A DNA stretch of 64,000 nucleotides, taken from NCBI GenBank assembly GCA_963693305.1, contig OY855905.1:29948437-30012436 (forward strand). Direction: 5' to 3'. Each line of letters opens with the position of its first letter. Within the stretch, counting starts at the first letter, position 1. This DNA is from Meandrina meandrites. Its lineage: Eukaryota; Cnidaria; Anthozoa; Scleractinia; Meandrinidae. The notes beneath the pieces are model-generated. The model saw only the letters and a list, made by a program, of their open reading frames with translations. It ran no database searches and was not told the origin of the DNA. This document shows, piece by piece, positions 32,221-45,085 of the stretch. Position numbers and translations under genes: made by a program.

Positions 32221-32660
32221 ACACGCGTGGCGTGGTTTATACTTCAGGGCTCGCATGGCGAGCGTGAAGCACACGACACGCGCGGTTTGATGTTGCTTGC
32301 TCCTTTCGCAAGCTGCATGCGGCCGGCATGCGTATGGAATTAAGGCGTAAGCCACTTTTAAAGGGCGTACATTCATTTGAAAGTCTAAGTACTGAAATTG
32401 ACAGTCTTCGTGCGTTGACGCATCTTCGAAGAAAATCGTTGCCAGTTATTCTTTACAGTTTCTCAGTATAAACAGTTTTTAATCACCCCTAACCCTAGCC
32501 TAGCCCAGGTTTGCTACTAGACGCACGTGGCGTGGCTTGCTTCAGGGCGTGCACGGCAAACACGAAGCGCAAGACACGCTCAATTGGAGGTCAACCTCAA
32601 GTGCCTCGCACGCCGTGCTTTCTTCGTACTTTGCGCCCGGCACGCGATTGAATCCCATTC
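32221..32660 (+). repeat. Diverged direct repeat, GC-rich
   Basis: ACGCGTGGCGTGG and CTTCAGGGCTCGCATGGC at 32222-32265 are echoed by ACGCACGTGGCGTGG and CTTCAGGGCGTGCACGGC at 32521-32555, about 300 bp apart. CpG content is higher than in the surroundings. Function unknown. Confidence 0.5.
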
Positions 32661-33330
32661 AAAACAGCCCACGCTTTGCGCTGCGCATTTCACAGAAGGC
32701 GACCTTTGTTCAGTAGTACCTTCGTTCCGTCTTCAAACTACTCTCAGGTTCCCAGTAAATGCGGCAAACGAATGACTGCCCTCCGTATCATTTGTCGCTT
32801 CATTACGTACGCTGTCTTTCATTGACCAGAAGTGTGGGTTTTTAGACTTTGTCGTTCGTTCCCTCATGTGGTATAGTCAAATCTAAATTTTGAACACCCA
32901 CGCACAAGCGTTGCCGCTTTAACATAAAAATAACTATAGCTATCTTCGAAACTCCTAACAAGAGATTTGTCTCCCCCTCCCGCCTCTTACAAAAGGCACG
33001 TTCACCCATCTTTCCGCTCCAATTTTTGTGCTTTACATGATTTAAACTAAGTCTCCCAAAATAAAGCTGTTCTCTGAGCAGACCTTTGAAGTATTCCTCT
33101 CAGTAGAGATCCACGCGTTATTTGACACATTTTCCATGATCATTGCTTCGATTTCTTTGATTGAAATTATTAAAGTAGATCCTAGTATTATTTTAAACCT
33201 CAAAACTGCTTATTCTTTTGCTATGTTTTCACCGAGAGTCAGAGGTAAAGTGCAGGCCCAAAACTGTCGGAGCTTAACCGGGTTTCCGTAGAATGAAGAG
33301 ACTAAAAGTATTAACTGCTCCCTCTGAAAA
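32661..33330. other. No gene recognised
   Basis: Unique-looking sequence without motifs I can assign. Confidence 0.4.
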
Positions 33331-33543
33331 GGGCGATGCTAGTCTATCGCAGGTTTCCGCCCCCACCCCCAGCATTTTGTTGCGTTTCCATAACAATTTA
33401 CCAGTATCCATTTATACTCCTGGGTGGAGAGAGGCACTATGAGAGCAAAGTATCTTGCCCAAGAACACAACACAACGACCCTGGCCAGGGGGACCGCTCC
33501 CTCCGGACTCCAACGCACAAACCATTAGGCCACCGCGCCTCCC
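33331..33543 (-). mobile_element. tRNA-derived SINE (family 2)
   Basis: On the minus strand, GGCGCGGTGGCCTAATGGTT forms the head and CTCTCTCCACCCAGGAGTAT the body, ending with the GCGATAGACTAGCATCGCCC tail. This is the longest copy of the family here and keeps head, body and tail. Confidence 0.8.
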
Positions 33544-33649
33544 ATATAGAGGCACAGAACAGTAGTAAATATGTCATCTAACATTGTGTACCTTTACACG
33601 GACGCTGTGTTACATTACTGGGGGGTGGGGGGAATCAGTTTGAGTGTGG

Positions 33650-33775
33650 ATGGAGAGGGTCCGTTTCGAGCTTGGCCATGTTTCTTGTGTTGTTTTCTTG
33701 GTTGGGCAAAATACTTTAATTACGTCATTAACCCTAACAGTGCCTCTCTCCGCACAGGGTACCAGTGACGAATTG
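33650..33775 (+). mobile_element. SINE (family 2), plus-strand copy
   Basis: GTTGTTTTCTTGGTTGGGCA, then CAGTGCCTCTCTCCGCACAG and GGTACCAGTGACGAATTGTT, match the body of the family. The tRNA-like head is degraded. Confidence 0.65.
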
Positions 33776-34098
33776 TTAGGGGCAACATGACAAATGGCTG
33801 GCAGGTAATATTCGATGAACTACCCTATGTATCCGTTTAGTTTCCAGGCTATAGAAAATGGGGTAAAGCACCGGAACTAGTGATCCATCTCGCTCCCATA
33901 ATTGGAACAGACTTAAACCTTACGTTAAGTTACTAAACCAATTAACAATATGCTAACCTTTTAAGTTTAGAGTTTTGCCATATAAATTCTCTTTACGGGC
34001 CTCAATACACTTTATACTGTGCGTAGGTAAGGTAAAGTTGCAGTCAGGGCAGCTTATCCCACTTTCTGTAGCATGAAACAACTGACAGTATTACTTCT

Positions 34099-34310
34099 CC
34101 CCCCTGGATGGGATCATTGCTTGTCCATCACAGGTAACCACCAGCATTTTGTCATTGAGTTACCCCTAACAGTTAGCCAGTACCCACTTAAATTCCTGGG
34201 TCGAGAGAGAGACTATGAGAGTAAAGAGTCTTGCCTAACAACACTTGTAACACAATGACCCGGCCGTGTTCGGAGCGCTTACTCTTAAACTGATCCCGTC
34301 TCACACCTAA
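34099..34310 (-). mobile_element. SINE (family 2), diverged copy
   Basis: Plus-strand reading GATGGGATCATTGCTTGTCC, CAGTACCCACTTAAATTCCT and GAGAGAGACTATGAGAGTAA corresponds to the inverse of tail and body. The head is weak. Confidence 0.6.
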
Positions 34311-34318
34311 AACATTCA

Positions 34319-34545
34319 ATGTTGTACCTACAAGTAGTTTATATAGGGAAGCCACATCAGCCACCGGGGTCCTCTATCAAAACTTTTGAGGAGGGAGGAA
34401 AACCTCTACGTATCTTGAGAATAACCCTCGAAACAGGGCGAGAGCACCACCAACAAACTTATCCCACATATGAGTCCTGGTCGGAATTATACTCAGGTTT
34501 CCATTGCTGGGAGGTGAGTGCTTACCCAACTGCGCCATTTCTGAT
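34319..34545 (-). mobile_element. SINE-like repeat (family 1), minus-strand copy
   Basis: On the minus strand: CACTCACCTCCCAGCAATGG, GACCAGGACTCATATGTGGG, TAAGTTTGTTGGTG, then a Cys-codon-free CT-rich tail. Block order equals the copy at 1196-1440. It abuts the family 2 copy at 34099-34310. Confidence 0.6.
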
Positions 34546-34870
34546 CATGATCACCTAAAGAATTACAGACAATTTCATTAGTATAGAGAAACAATTTCTC
34601 CCAAGTAAGTTCTCTTATGCCACCGACCGGTATACCGAATTTTAATTTGTCTTGATGTTTGAGGATGAATTACTATCAACGGTTTTTGGACTGTTAAGCA
34701 AAGTGAACAAGAATTTTACCTCGCAATATCAGAATCGTTTCAGCTGTCAGGCGGGTGAAGACCAAAGATAGAATGTACAACAACAATATGGGAAATTGAT
34801 ACATAACCAACTTTTAAAATTAAAAGAAATATATCGTCCTTAAAAATAAAAATTTAGCTGCAGATGATAT

Positions 34871-35275
34871 ATGCTTTGTTTTAGTTTGTTCTTGGCTAAA
34901 CGAGGAAACATATTTTCGTTTATCTTTGCAAGAAATGTTTCCCCTTTTACTAAGCGGTTGGCTCAGAAAACACAGTGTTTCAGAGGCAAAACTTGTATCA
35001 GGGAAGTAACAGTGTTTTTGAAATGCTTCAGAAACTTGTTCTTGTTTCCGAGGAGCAAGATTTGCTTCCGAAACGTGCTGTCAGGAGTAAATTTTCCGAG
35101 TGCTTATTTCATAACTAAAAGAAATAGAAACTGTTCTTTCCTTGTTTCTGCAGAGACATGGAAAACACCCGTCCGTAAAAGTTTGAATCCAAAGGAATGT
35201 TCAACTGCACGAAACATTGTCTTCTTGTTCTCCAAAACAGCCTCTCGTGTAACCGCCACTCAACGGAAATGTTAA
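34871..35275 (+). repeat. GAAAC/GTTTC-rich repeat-like stretch
   Basis: An accidental 134-codon frame spans a segment dense in GAAACA, TGTTTCC and CTTGTTTCCG words on both orientations. Such sequence looks like a degenerate inverted-repeat element rather than a gene. No clear ends. Confidence 0.35.
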
Positions 35276-38200
35276 AACATTGCTTGAAACCCTTGAAGAA
35301 AAATTTTGTAGAAAGAGTAAATTTTCCCGCGGTTATGTTCAGTAAAGTCGTTTATGTTTGAAACGGAACATGAAACACCTATAGATTTCGTAAGAAAATT
35401 AAGGCCGTTACGAGGATTCATCATAGTAAAATTATCAGAGTAAAATGTTCCCTAGTACAAATATTTAAAACTAAGAGCGTTCGGCAACCCGGCCGTTGTA
35501 TTCGACATTGAGTCAGATTCTCGAGAGCTCATAGTTTTAAACATTTTAACCAGAGAAGGTTTTATTATAGTTTCACCTGTGGAATTATTGACCAACGATT
35601 CGTATGTCTTACATTCTTATCCTCTCTGACTTTCATTTATGGGCGTTTCCGTGTATAACTCTGTAAAGAATGTTAGAAAATAAACTCCTCAGTTAAGAGA
35701 TACCTGTCATATACAGGACGTGTGAGCTTATTACACGTGCGAGCGCGAAGCGCGAGTTACACGCAGCGGTTGGGCGTGAGAAAGAAAGAATTGAAGTAAT
35801 ACGGACCGTTGGCTTTCTTTGGTACCGATGAGTGGAAAGTTAAAGGGGAATGAATGCTAGGTTAACACTTACAAGCTTGGAGGAGGGAAACGTTGGTTTT
35901 CACAAGGTAGCTGTATTTCTGACATCCAATGTCATTTAAAACGGGTACATCAGGAATATTCTCTTTTAGGTGTTTAGCTCTTCGGGCTCCAAGGTATTCA
36001 TAGCACAGAGGTTAAGCGGGGTCGTGGGAGTTTAGAGAGAAAAAAGGAAAAATTGGACCCCTGATGAGTTGTTTTCGGTCGAGGCATTGTTTTTGGCGGT
36101 CTTTGTTTTCATACTACCCAGCTGTGTATTCTAATAAATCTAGGCTTAAAGAATCTGTGTTTGGGTTTTCCGAATTAACGCTTGTTTTGACGGAGCTTTG
36201 AAAGTAGTTATTCAATAAACTACTTTATGGGGTTTTAAGGTACCCAGCGGACAAAGGCTACACCGCTTTAACAGCCTTGATACGCTTTAGTGGGTTATAC
36301 TGCCATCAGTTTTACCGTCCAAATACGCGAAGGAGGCTGAGTGCACTCTATGAGTGATTCCAAGCTTGCTATTGTCTGATTAAGCCGTTTGACTGTGGTA
36401 GGAATACACCAAACTAAGTGTCAGTGTGGACAAAATTAGTGCTGCTATTGAAACTTATATTAACTCAATTAAAGACTCAAAGATGATTAGTTCTCTTGTT
36501 CTGCTACCTTGACTGGTCCTGTGCTAAAAACGTTTCAAAGCACTTCACTTCCAACATGCAGTACAAGTGAGCAGAGCACGTTTTAGTCTCAGCTGTTTTT
36601 GCTAAAAAATCGATTCTTGTTTGATTTTGGTCAGTAATCAATGGCCATTGTTAGTTGATGAGAATAATTATCTAACCTCAACAGTAAAGAGGAAGTGCTC
36701 TGATGCATGGAGCTGAGCGATAGTTTCAATTTCGTCACGTCAAAATACAAGGAAAGGTGCTTTGAGAAAAATCCGAAGAAGTTTTATTAACCTTCGTTAA
36801 GGAGTCATTTAGCCTCTCTCTAAAGAGTTGTCACCTTACAAATTTTAATTATATTTTTTTTCAATACCTGTAACTTCAGCTGCGCCTAATAAGGGCATGC
36901 ACAAAACTAAATAACAAGCTCGGCGTAGGAGGAGTGGTGTTTACATGTTTAGTTGAGTTGCAAAAGGGCTCGTCGTACCAGCGGAAAATGTCGCAAGGCA
37001 GACCCATAATAAACAAAGTCTCTAACACGCTTAGGAACGTGCAAAGGCGATTTTCCCCTGCAGATTAGAAACGGAGGAAACAACGGGCTAAGCAAACCTT
37101 AAAGCCTTAAATAGACAAGTGTCTACGCCAGCAACCGGTTACGCTTGATTTGGTTTTGATTGAGAGGGGCTAAACTCGTCATCTGTTGTGTTTGCCTAAG
37201 AACAGCACGCGTGATGTCAACATTAAAAACACAGGTTCTTATGCTCTGCTCTAAGAGGAAGTCTTAAATACTCGAATTAAGGTCGTTTCAGTCTATTGTG
37301 CTGACATAGCCGGTAAAGTGCTTTAATAAAAACTAGCCAGGAGTTCCCTAACGAGCCCATAACAGGAAGCTACAGCTGTACTTACGTAGGGTCTCTGTTT
37401 GCCATGCCTCTCTAATGACAACATCCTATCTACCTTTCGGAAATAACTCCTAGTTTCGTTGTTCGGTCTGCTGAGCTCCAGCACGTGCACACCCCACGCG
37501 TTTCTTAAAACCAAATGTATAACTACACTGTTCGAACTGCAACTGAAAAAATGAGAGATCATTGTCTTCAACGAGTTACATGTCACATGTTGCAACAAAC
37601 CACTTGTTGACAGAGTTTACAGTAGCTAGTCCTAGCAAAACACACCGAGTAACGTGAGCCACAACTCATACAAATTGCAATCCATTTCCTTTCTTGCCAT
37701 GGTCACTCATCCTTACTTCCTAAATGGGCTTCCGTCATTTCAGCGTTTAGTACTGTTTCACCAAGAACAAGCTTCGCAAACTCACGATACACTGACGATA
37801 TAGTCTTCCTCAAATTGAGCGCTCTCTTTTAATGCTCTGACAGATTTGTGTGGTTATTTTAAACACTTGTGTAGCAACACTACAACACTGCGGCTTTACT
37901 TCGAAACGTGCGTCCTTGTTTTCGACTGTTTAGTTACAAACTATGCCAAGGTGAATTTCAAAACGGACAGCAAAGCATTGCTTACTACAGAACACAATGT
38001 TACTAAACAGCAATGCGGTATTTACACTTTTGCAAATTTTATAAAAAACTTAAATAGTACTGTAAAAAAAAAATAGTGCGTAAAACATTAATCAGTAAAA
38101 ATATATATATAGAAAAATATTTTATATACTAATATTAAATGGCCATAATTTTTATTAGAATGACCACCTACAGTTTGTCTTGGTATTGGAGAGTTCGTAA

Positions 38201-41200
38201 GGTATCAGCATCTGCAAATCTCCGGGAAAAGTTTAATATATTTTTCAGAATACAAGAGTTTACAAAGTTTAATTTAATTTAAAAAATTGTTTCTCATTTT
38301 CCCCATACATGCATTGTAACCCAAAAATATAGACTTCTTACGGAAATGGAAGTTGAAGACTTAACTTCGTTGCTAAATTTAAGTAATGTTAATAGATTTT
38401 TTTCTCATAAGGCGTGGAATTCTGCCTTCCTTATATTGAAATAGCAGTCATTGCAAAAAAAATCAGCATTTTACAAGTACTTTCTTCCGTTACTATTTCT
38501 CACTATTGAACTTCCTCCCTAATATTGCTTTTGAAATTTTCTAACTTTTTTTTCTCAAGTAGCTCATGCTGCTTTTGGCGATTCCATGTTTGTAGCAGAA
38601 ATTTACTCATTTCCCCAGTTATCAAGCTGATTGGTATCAGTATGCTTAATCGGTTGCTCACGGGAGTGACATCCGTTGTACCCCAGCACTCAGGTGGATA
38701 ATTGATAATTATTACACGACATAGTACTTTTTAACTGCAGTTAGCAGAAGCTGGTGTGAGACAGCGTGCACCTCGCGTGTTAGGTTACCTCGCCTCCGCC
38801 ATACAAAACATAGTACAAACGCTACGTGAAGGGATAACTTTCGAAACAACAGGCTGATCTTATACCTGTTGTTTATACAGATCAGGCCTTTGTGAGTCAA
38901 TGTCAATGTGATAAAGGCATGGATAAGAATTATTGAAGGTTTTAAAAGAAAATCACAGCAACACTCTTTCAGGGTATCGTGATGGATTAACTTATAATTA
39001 CTTTAACGATACTCCATCGGAGGTCTTTTCATCTTGTGAGATATACAGCTATTGTGTACTGCAGGAATTTACAATGGCGTTTATTTTGCAAGCTTTTAGT
39101 CTTTTAGCAGCTGAAATATCAAATGGTTTAACCCGGCCAGTCGCTCGTGAACTCTTTAGCATTGTTTAGTTTTAGCCGTTCTGAATGCATTTGCTTAAAA
39201 ATGTCTCCGGCCAGTAAAGATTTCTTTGCGCAATTTACAATCGAGTGAGCATTGTTTTGTTTCGTTCGCCGACATTAAAAAGGATGGACAAGCCTAATCT
39301 ACAAAAAGATCTTATAAAATTTTATCCTCCTCACGTTCGCATGTAAATGAAATTGTATATTGTTGGTTTTTACAAACCTTTCTCGACTTAAGTTTGAATT
39401 CTTCCATAGTTTGCACAATACGTTTCAACCGCACTGCGCGTTCGATGGTTAAAAACACGTGGCATCCATTGTTCACTTCAAATAGTTTCACAGAAAAGGA
39501 GTGTCTCTATAGAAACTGAGGTTTTGAGGGGGCGTGAGACGGAAGCCCAAAAGCTAAATATTTCCAAGACTTTGAACTCTTGTCAAAAGAAAGGAAGCTT
39601 TCCAAAAGGATTTAGTACTTTGGACTGTTTAGAAAACGCGTACGTAGGATAAAGTTTATTTTTCTTAAGCGCGCACGGAGGTTTCGCAACAGTGTAGTCT
39701 CGAACATTCTCGTGTCTTGCGCCTGACGAGTATAGATAAAAAGGTTGATAACAATTAAATCTTATTTTAAGCCGAGTGGTGCCACTGCTCGGAAGAAAAC
39801 TCATTACCATAAAATCTACATATTTGCAATGGGCTCGCACCCAGATATAATAAGCTAAGAAATTTCTTGGGTATGTAGTACTGTAGTTCGTGATGTTCTC
39901 TGTTGATGTGATTGATGATATGTCTGTATGAAATCTAACTCAGTTAAGCTTATAGCTTACTGTGTTAGTGATGCGCTTGCACTGTTAGCTTTTATATTCC
40001 AACACTTAAGGTCTTAACAATCAAAACAATCACTCCAGTTTTTGACCTTTTCAGTTCAAGGTATTTTTACTCCGTGATGGATGTAACCAGAATTGCTCTT
40101 CTCACAGTTAAGATGGACATCCTCCGTTGTTCAAAACCCCTTTGCCAGTTCGTGATTTTGCTGGCTGCGGTTTGCTTGTCATGTCAGTACAAACTCTGCA
40201 GCAGTGTATTGCCCCATTGCACTCGGCAGACCCACGTGCTTGCCACATACTCTAGCAATAGTTATTAACTTAAAGATACTTCACTTCAAGACACTCAGTC
40301 ATACATTTATGCAGCCACCGTTTTTCGTTACAAACTTTGTGTCTAGTATACGCCAGCATTTTTTTTTTTGCAAAGACATGACAAACCCATAGAATTTCAT
40401 TCGCATTCTATAGTTTCTGTATGGGATAATCTGTACACTCTCGTGCCTTCAAAGAAATGGTCTACCTTTTGTCCTTTGTAGGCCAGCCGAAGGGCTCTAT
40501 CTATTCAGCGTGTTATGGGTGGTTATAGGCAAGCCCCATTACATGACAATATGAGTTAACTGCCTTTACCAAATAGACATAAAGGATGTTAAGTTCATAT
40601 CTGATGATATCTCATCAACACAAATCTACCTCGGAAGTTTAAACAAAGCGCCTAGTTGCTCGCCGTTCCTTAAGCTTTGAAGCAGTTACATGCGCATCAT
40701 TGTACAAAGTTTTACAATACTATGAAAACCATCTTGCACATTTAGGGACATCGTCTTAGTCAAGGGAAGAGTCTTTGGTTTATTGTAACATATCCCAGTG
40801 TGCAAATATTCTGTCGCAGTGTCGCTGCTTATGCTGTGTGACCAGGTGCAGACATTTCATTTGAAAATCAAGAGATGATATATTATGGAAATCACAGCTG
40901 TGTACCCACATTAAATGTGGAAATCAGTGTAATAAGGAGTGTATTGCATATTGGCACTGTCGAAAATGGTAATATTTTTCGCAGCTATCATTACTGTCGG
41001 TTATCATTTAGAGGGACAGGTGTGTAAGATGGACTGAAAAGCCAATACCCCTTAGGCAATCTTAAGCAATTAACTGGCTAAAAAATATCAACCCATACGC
41101 AAGGAACAATATTACTATCAAGACTAATACAAATAATCCGACGAGGGTGTGGAAAAGATTTGTTGTCGCAGAGGCTAGCAGAAATCAAGTGCATTATAAA

Positions 41201-43673
41201 GGGAAATTGAAGCTTGTTTGCGTAAGCTCTAAGGCGCTCTGTTGGCTAAAAACAGAAAACGAAGTTTAGCTTTGCGTCTCTCGGCGTTCTATTGTCACAA
41301 GTTAAACCAAACGAACGAGAGTTTGCTAATTGACAGCTTCACCCCTCACCTATGACAGCATTGCAAAGAACACTTTCTAACAGAGCTGAAATCAATCATC
41401 TTTGCCATTCATTCATTCGTTCCGCGTTGCACTGGGTGGCAAAGGAAAGCTCATTTGTTCTCGCAGCATGTTGTAAATTGTTCCCGGTGATCTCGCAAAT
41501 AAAGCGAGTTATCATTAGTAGGGGTTATTGTGATCGGTGTCAGACCCTTGCGGTCTTGTGCTAATTTGTTGTCGTTGAGATTTGAATGTTACAACGCTCT
41601 GAAAAAGCCGCATTATTTGGTTCTTTACGCTCGCTTCAGGGGGTGAACTCGATTCAAAGACACCGAGTTTTGGCTCTGAGCAAAAAAACGACCCAGTCTC
41701 TACCAGCTTCCACCCTTTTTGCTCACGAAACAAAGTTTCCTCGATGGCTAAGCCATTGTACTTTTCTTGTATGTACAGTAGTTCGTAGCAAAGTTGTTCT
41801 TTAGTTGCCGTTTGTTTAAAAGATCGAGCGAGCTTTGCGGTCTTGTTTGATATGAATAACACGCACTCTGGGCTAAGTGCCGCCCTTTTCGTGCGATTCT
41901 TTGAGGCGAGCTTTTCGGAAGCCCACCATGTGCTTTGCTCAAATCACCAGATAAGAGCACTTCAATAAAACCCAGCAGTTTCAAGCAACTTAGAGCTGTG
42001 CAGCAACAGTCTACAGGACAAAGCCGACTTGGCAGGAATCCAATCCCAAAAACTAACAAAGATCCAAACTTTTTAAAAAATAACTTGTGCAACTTTAATT
42101 GCTCTTTTACAAATTCCATTATAAGGTAGATACTGAGTTTCTCTGGCCACCTGGTCATGATACAAGTGGATATATTCTACAAATTATTTATATACGGTGC
42201 ACAGCACTAGTACAATTAGTCTGTTCTCAGACTTATATGGATTACAAGTTATATTGCTTCATGCCAACCAAATTTCGCTTTAGATGGCAGCTTGGTGTCC
42301 AAAACTGTTCAAATCGAAGTTCTTTTGGACAAACATCTTCAAATTAGACCAAATCAGAAGAACTCAACAATCTCTTCTTAAAACAAAAGAGTTTTTCATC
42401 ATTCTTATGTCATTCCCTATAGAAACCGTTTTGAACAACACCGCTTCAATCTAACGCGCTTTATTACAAACTACAAATTTTTCAAGTGCATGCGTATTTA
42501 TATATCGTGGTATCTACTTTAGCTATACCGAATTCACGAGTTCCTCAGTAGAATCAACTACAAACTCAATTGCATGCCTTTGTGCGATATGATGTATGGA
42601 CTCGGTCCTTACTTCAATCCTTCATAAATCCGAAGTTGTTACTTCAATGCGCTTGGCCTTGCAAGCATCTCACCCATTACAAAAAATAATTCCTCGAGAG
42701 GGAGCGAAGGAAATTCAAAAAACTCATTGGAGTTCAATTTATTACTTGATTAATTATGTCGATATTTCTACGGCGACCAACTATGAAACATGCAAATTCT
42801 GGTGTAGTGACGATAAACTGTTTTCTTGTGGTTTATTGTTAGACTGCAGCTCTTGACGCATTGCAAAATAATTAAAGTTTATACCCCGAGTTAATTTGTG
42901 TATTCAGAATATGCATATTTCACGTTGGCTCCAGGCCAGCTACATAAGCCCAACTAATAACTACTCAGCTACAACGCATCAAAAGCTTTTCTACCCTCAT
43001 GAGAGAAACAAAGGCATCTTAAAATATCTAAGAATTAAACAGCCGACTTTTTTTCCATTTGATGGATATATCGAATGGCTGCGTAGCGCAGCCGAAATTT
43101 CCTTTCAATTCGAAACTTATCGTATTGTTCTAATTAAAAATAACCTCAATCTACAGAGTTCAGTATTAAGTACTAACTAACAAGCATGCAATCAATACAA
43201 TATCCTCGCTTACGAGAGATCCTATATACAAATTTTCCGTTAAGGAGATATTACAAATGTACCGCTGTTAAAAGAACAGCGAATTCAGAAGCCTCTGGAC
43301 TACAAAATTATTGGAACTCTGAACAGTTCAAAATTGTTTACGCGATCGACCTCCAATCGAGAAGAAAAATACATCAGCTCTGCTGGATATATATAACCTA
43401 CGTTGCTATTTTCACTTAGTAAAAGAATCACTTTGTCGATTAACAATGCTGTCCTATTTAACATGATTGATCTAATTCTATGTACACCTAAGCCAAGCTT
43501 ATTAAACTTTTTTTTCTTACAAAAAGAAAATTACACGAGTAGAATTGCGCGCTGTAAAAAAAACAACCAGGCAAATTCCGTTAAAAAAAATACGCCAAAT
43601 TACTCAGCTTACATTTTGTCATTCCATTGTAATGAACGGTATCTTTCTTGATTTGAATCAGAGTAAATCTGAA
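35276..43673. other. Gene-poor region downstream of ASCL
   Basis: About 8.4 kb with no recognised protein, RNA gene or transposon ends. Open frames at 41515-42158 and 42596-43651 overlap on both strands, start without supporting context and resemble nothing known. Unlike the rest of the window it is nearly free of recognisable transposons, which may mean constraint. The end next to 43674 should contain the ASCL 3' UTR. Confidence 0.4.
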
Positions 43674-45085
43674 TTAATTAACATGACCATAAACGTTTGG
43701 CAAACTCACAGAGCTGTTAACAAAGGGCACCTCACTCGGGTATGGAGCAATCTCCGGCAGTCGTAGAAGGTAGGAACTCAACTGTTGAGCAGTGGCGACA
43801 TTGCCTCTGGACAGGGCCTGCAGGAAACGTAATAAAACGGCTTAGTCAATTAGTGTGCGCGGCAGGAAACTAGCATACAACACAGAGCTATTTTCAATTC
43901 CCTCGCTACAAAAAGCCTTCATTTGCGCCGTTATTATCATTCATAATTTGACTGTTCCGCATGGGCGGTTTTTAATAAAGCGCTAAGTGAAAGGTAATCA
44001 AAGGCGCAATGAATGGGGGCGCGTGAGTTACCCTAGTAATAGAAATCCAGTTCTGAAAATCGTATTTGTTTTGTAGCCGGGCACGTGTGCCGAAAACTGG
44101 CATCAGTAACAATGGTTAAATAGCTTTGCAGAATTTGCTCGCTTACTAGTCCAGAGCTAGAGGTCCAACACCGAACCGACAGGTCCAATCAGTCCCGCGA
44201 CCCTTGAAAGCATGCTGCATTAATTCAGCGCTGAGTTACAAAAGTGAAATGCAGTTGATTGTCTCTTTAGTAAAGTAACTTGATCCTGCACCAAGGCACT
44301 GGTGTAAATTTGATTATTTTTCAAGTAACAAAATGACAGTTTTTGATGGCCTGTCACTTAACACACTTCTGCTGCGCTGATCAACGAACTTTTTAAACTG
44401 GCTTTGCCCCCAAAACCATACCCAAATAACTTGAGTGCGCGCCTCACTTATTTGCGCGCTCTTGCGAGCGTTGAAGTGTTGCCGCGTGTTCGATCGCGCT
44501 GTTGCATGTTCAGCTTCTCTTCAGCCCCAGCACATTACATGTACAAAAGCACAACAATGCTCTAGTTACCTGTAAATCGTATGCACCCTGTAGCCACTCT
44601 ACTTGTCGCAACAGACGTGTTTCCCTCTCATGTCTGTTACTCTCATTCAGAACACGCTGCAAGTGCTTGATGTATTCAATGGCCGTACGCAGCGTCTCCA
44701 CCTTGGAAAGCTTCTTGTTAGTTGGTGTGGTCGGAATGTGCTTGCGTAAGGTAGCAAATCCATCGCTGACTAGCTTCACTCGGTTCCTCTCCCTTTCATT
44801 CCTTCGCAGTATCGACGCATGCTCCTTTTTCATGCAGTGCGGCGTTCGGCAACGTGTACGATGCCGGGATGCTGTTGGACTGGAGCTCGGCGAGCTGCAG
44901 TCGCTGCCAGGAGCTGGTGAATGGGATGAACCTGGAGAGCTCAGTGGTGAAGTGGCTGGGGAGTCAAATGGCGAACAGTCAGACGAGGAAGACGACGGTG
45001 AAGGCGAGTCATAATTCAGTTCTGATAAATCGAGATCGTCAAGATCTGGAATTGGGAAGGTGATGTCTTCCAAATTAAACTCCAT
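43674..45085 (-). CDS. ASCL: Achaete-scute family bHLH transcription factor, two exons
   Basis: Exon 1 runs 45085 to 44570, exon 2 43817 to 43674 (TAA), 219 residues in total. The start is the ATG at 45083-45085 ([10 protein letters not shown]); the frame stays open further upstream but without another ATG. Residues 1-80 are acidic then Ser/Pro-rich, a likely activation region. The bHLH is at about 94-146: basic [13 protein letters not shown], helix 1 [10 protein letters not shown], loop TPTNKKLSK, helix 2 [18 protein letters not shown], diagnostic for ASCL. The donor CAG|GTAACT at 44570 and the acceptor TTTCCTGCAG|GCC at 43818 are in matching phase 0; exon 2 adds a 47-residue tail starting [13 protein letters not shown]. 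Without splicing, exon 1 would read 19 more residues to a stop at 44510. ASCL factors bind E-boxes with E-protein partners and drive neural or secretory fates. The 752-bp intron is a prediction. Confidence 0.92.

Noticed and set aside
32483..32505. CCCTAACCCTAGCC as telomere-like repeat
   Set aside because: Only about two imperfect units, no array.
34871..35275. 134-codon plus-strand ORF
   Set aside because: The sequence is made of GAAACA/TGTTTCC words typical of a degenerate inverted repeat, and the peptide has no domain.
41515..42158. Overlapping 115- and 136-codon minus-strand ORFs
   Set aside because: They overlap in different frames, match no family and have no splice or codon support; plus-strand frames overlap them as well.
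42596..43651. Chain of 70-90 codon plus-strand ORFs
   Set aside because: A/T-rich DNA next to the ASCL 3' end; frames change without splice signals and show no recognisable protein.
44502..45014. 170-codon plus-strand ORF
   Set aside because: Antisense of the ASCL bHLH exon, whose minus-strand reading gives a clear known domain.
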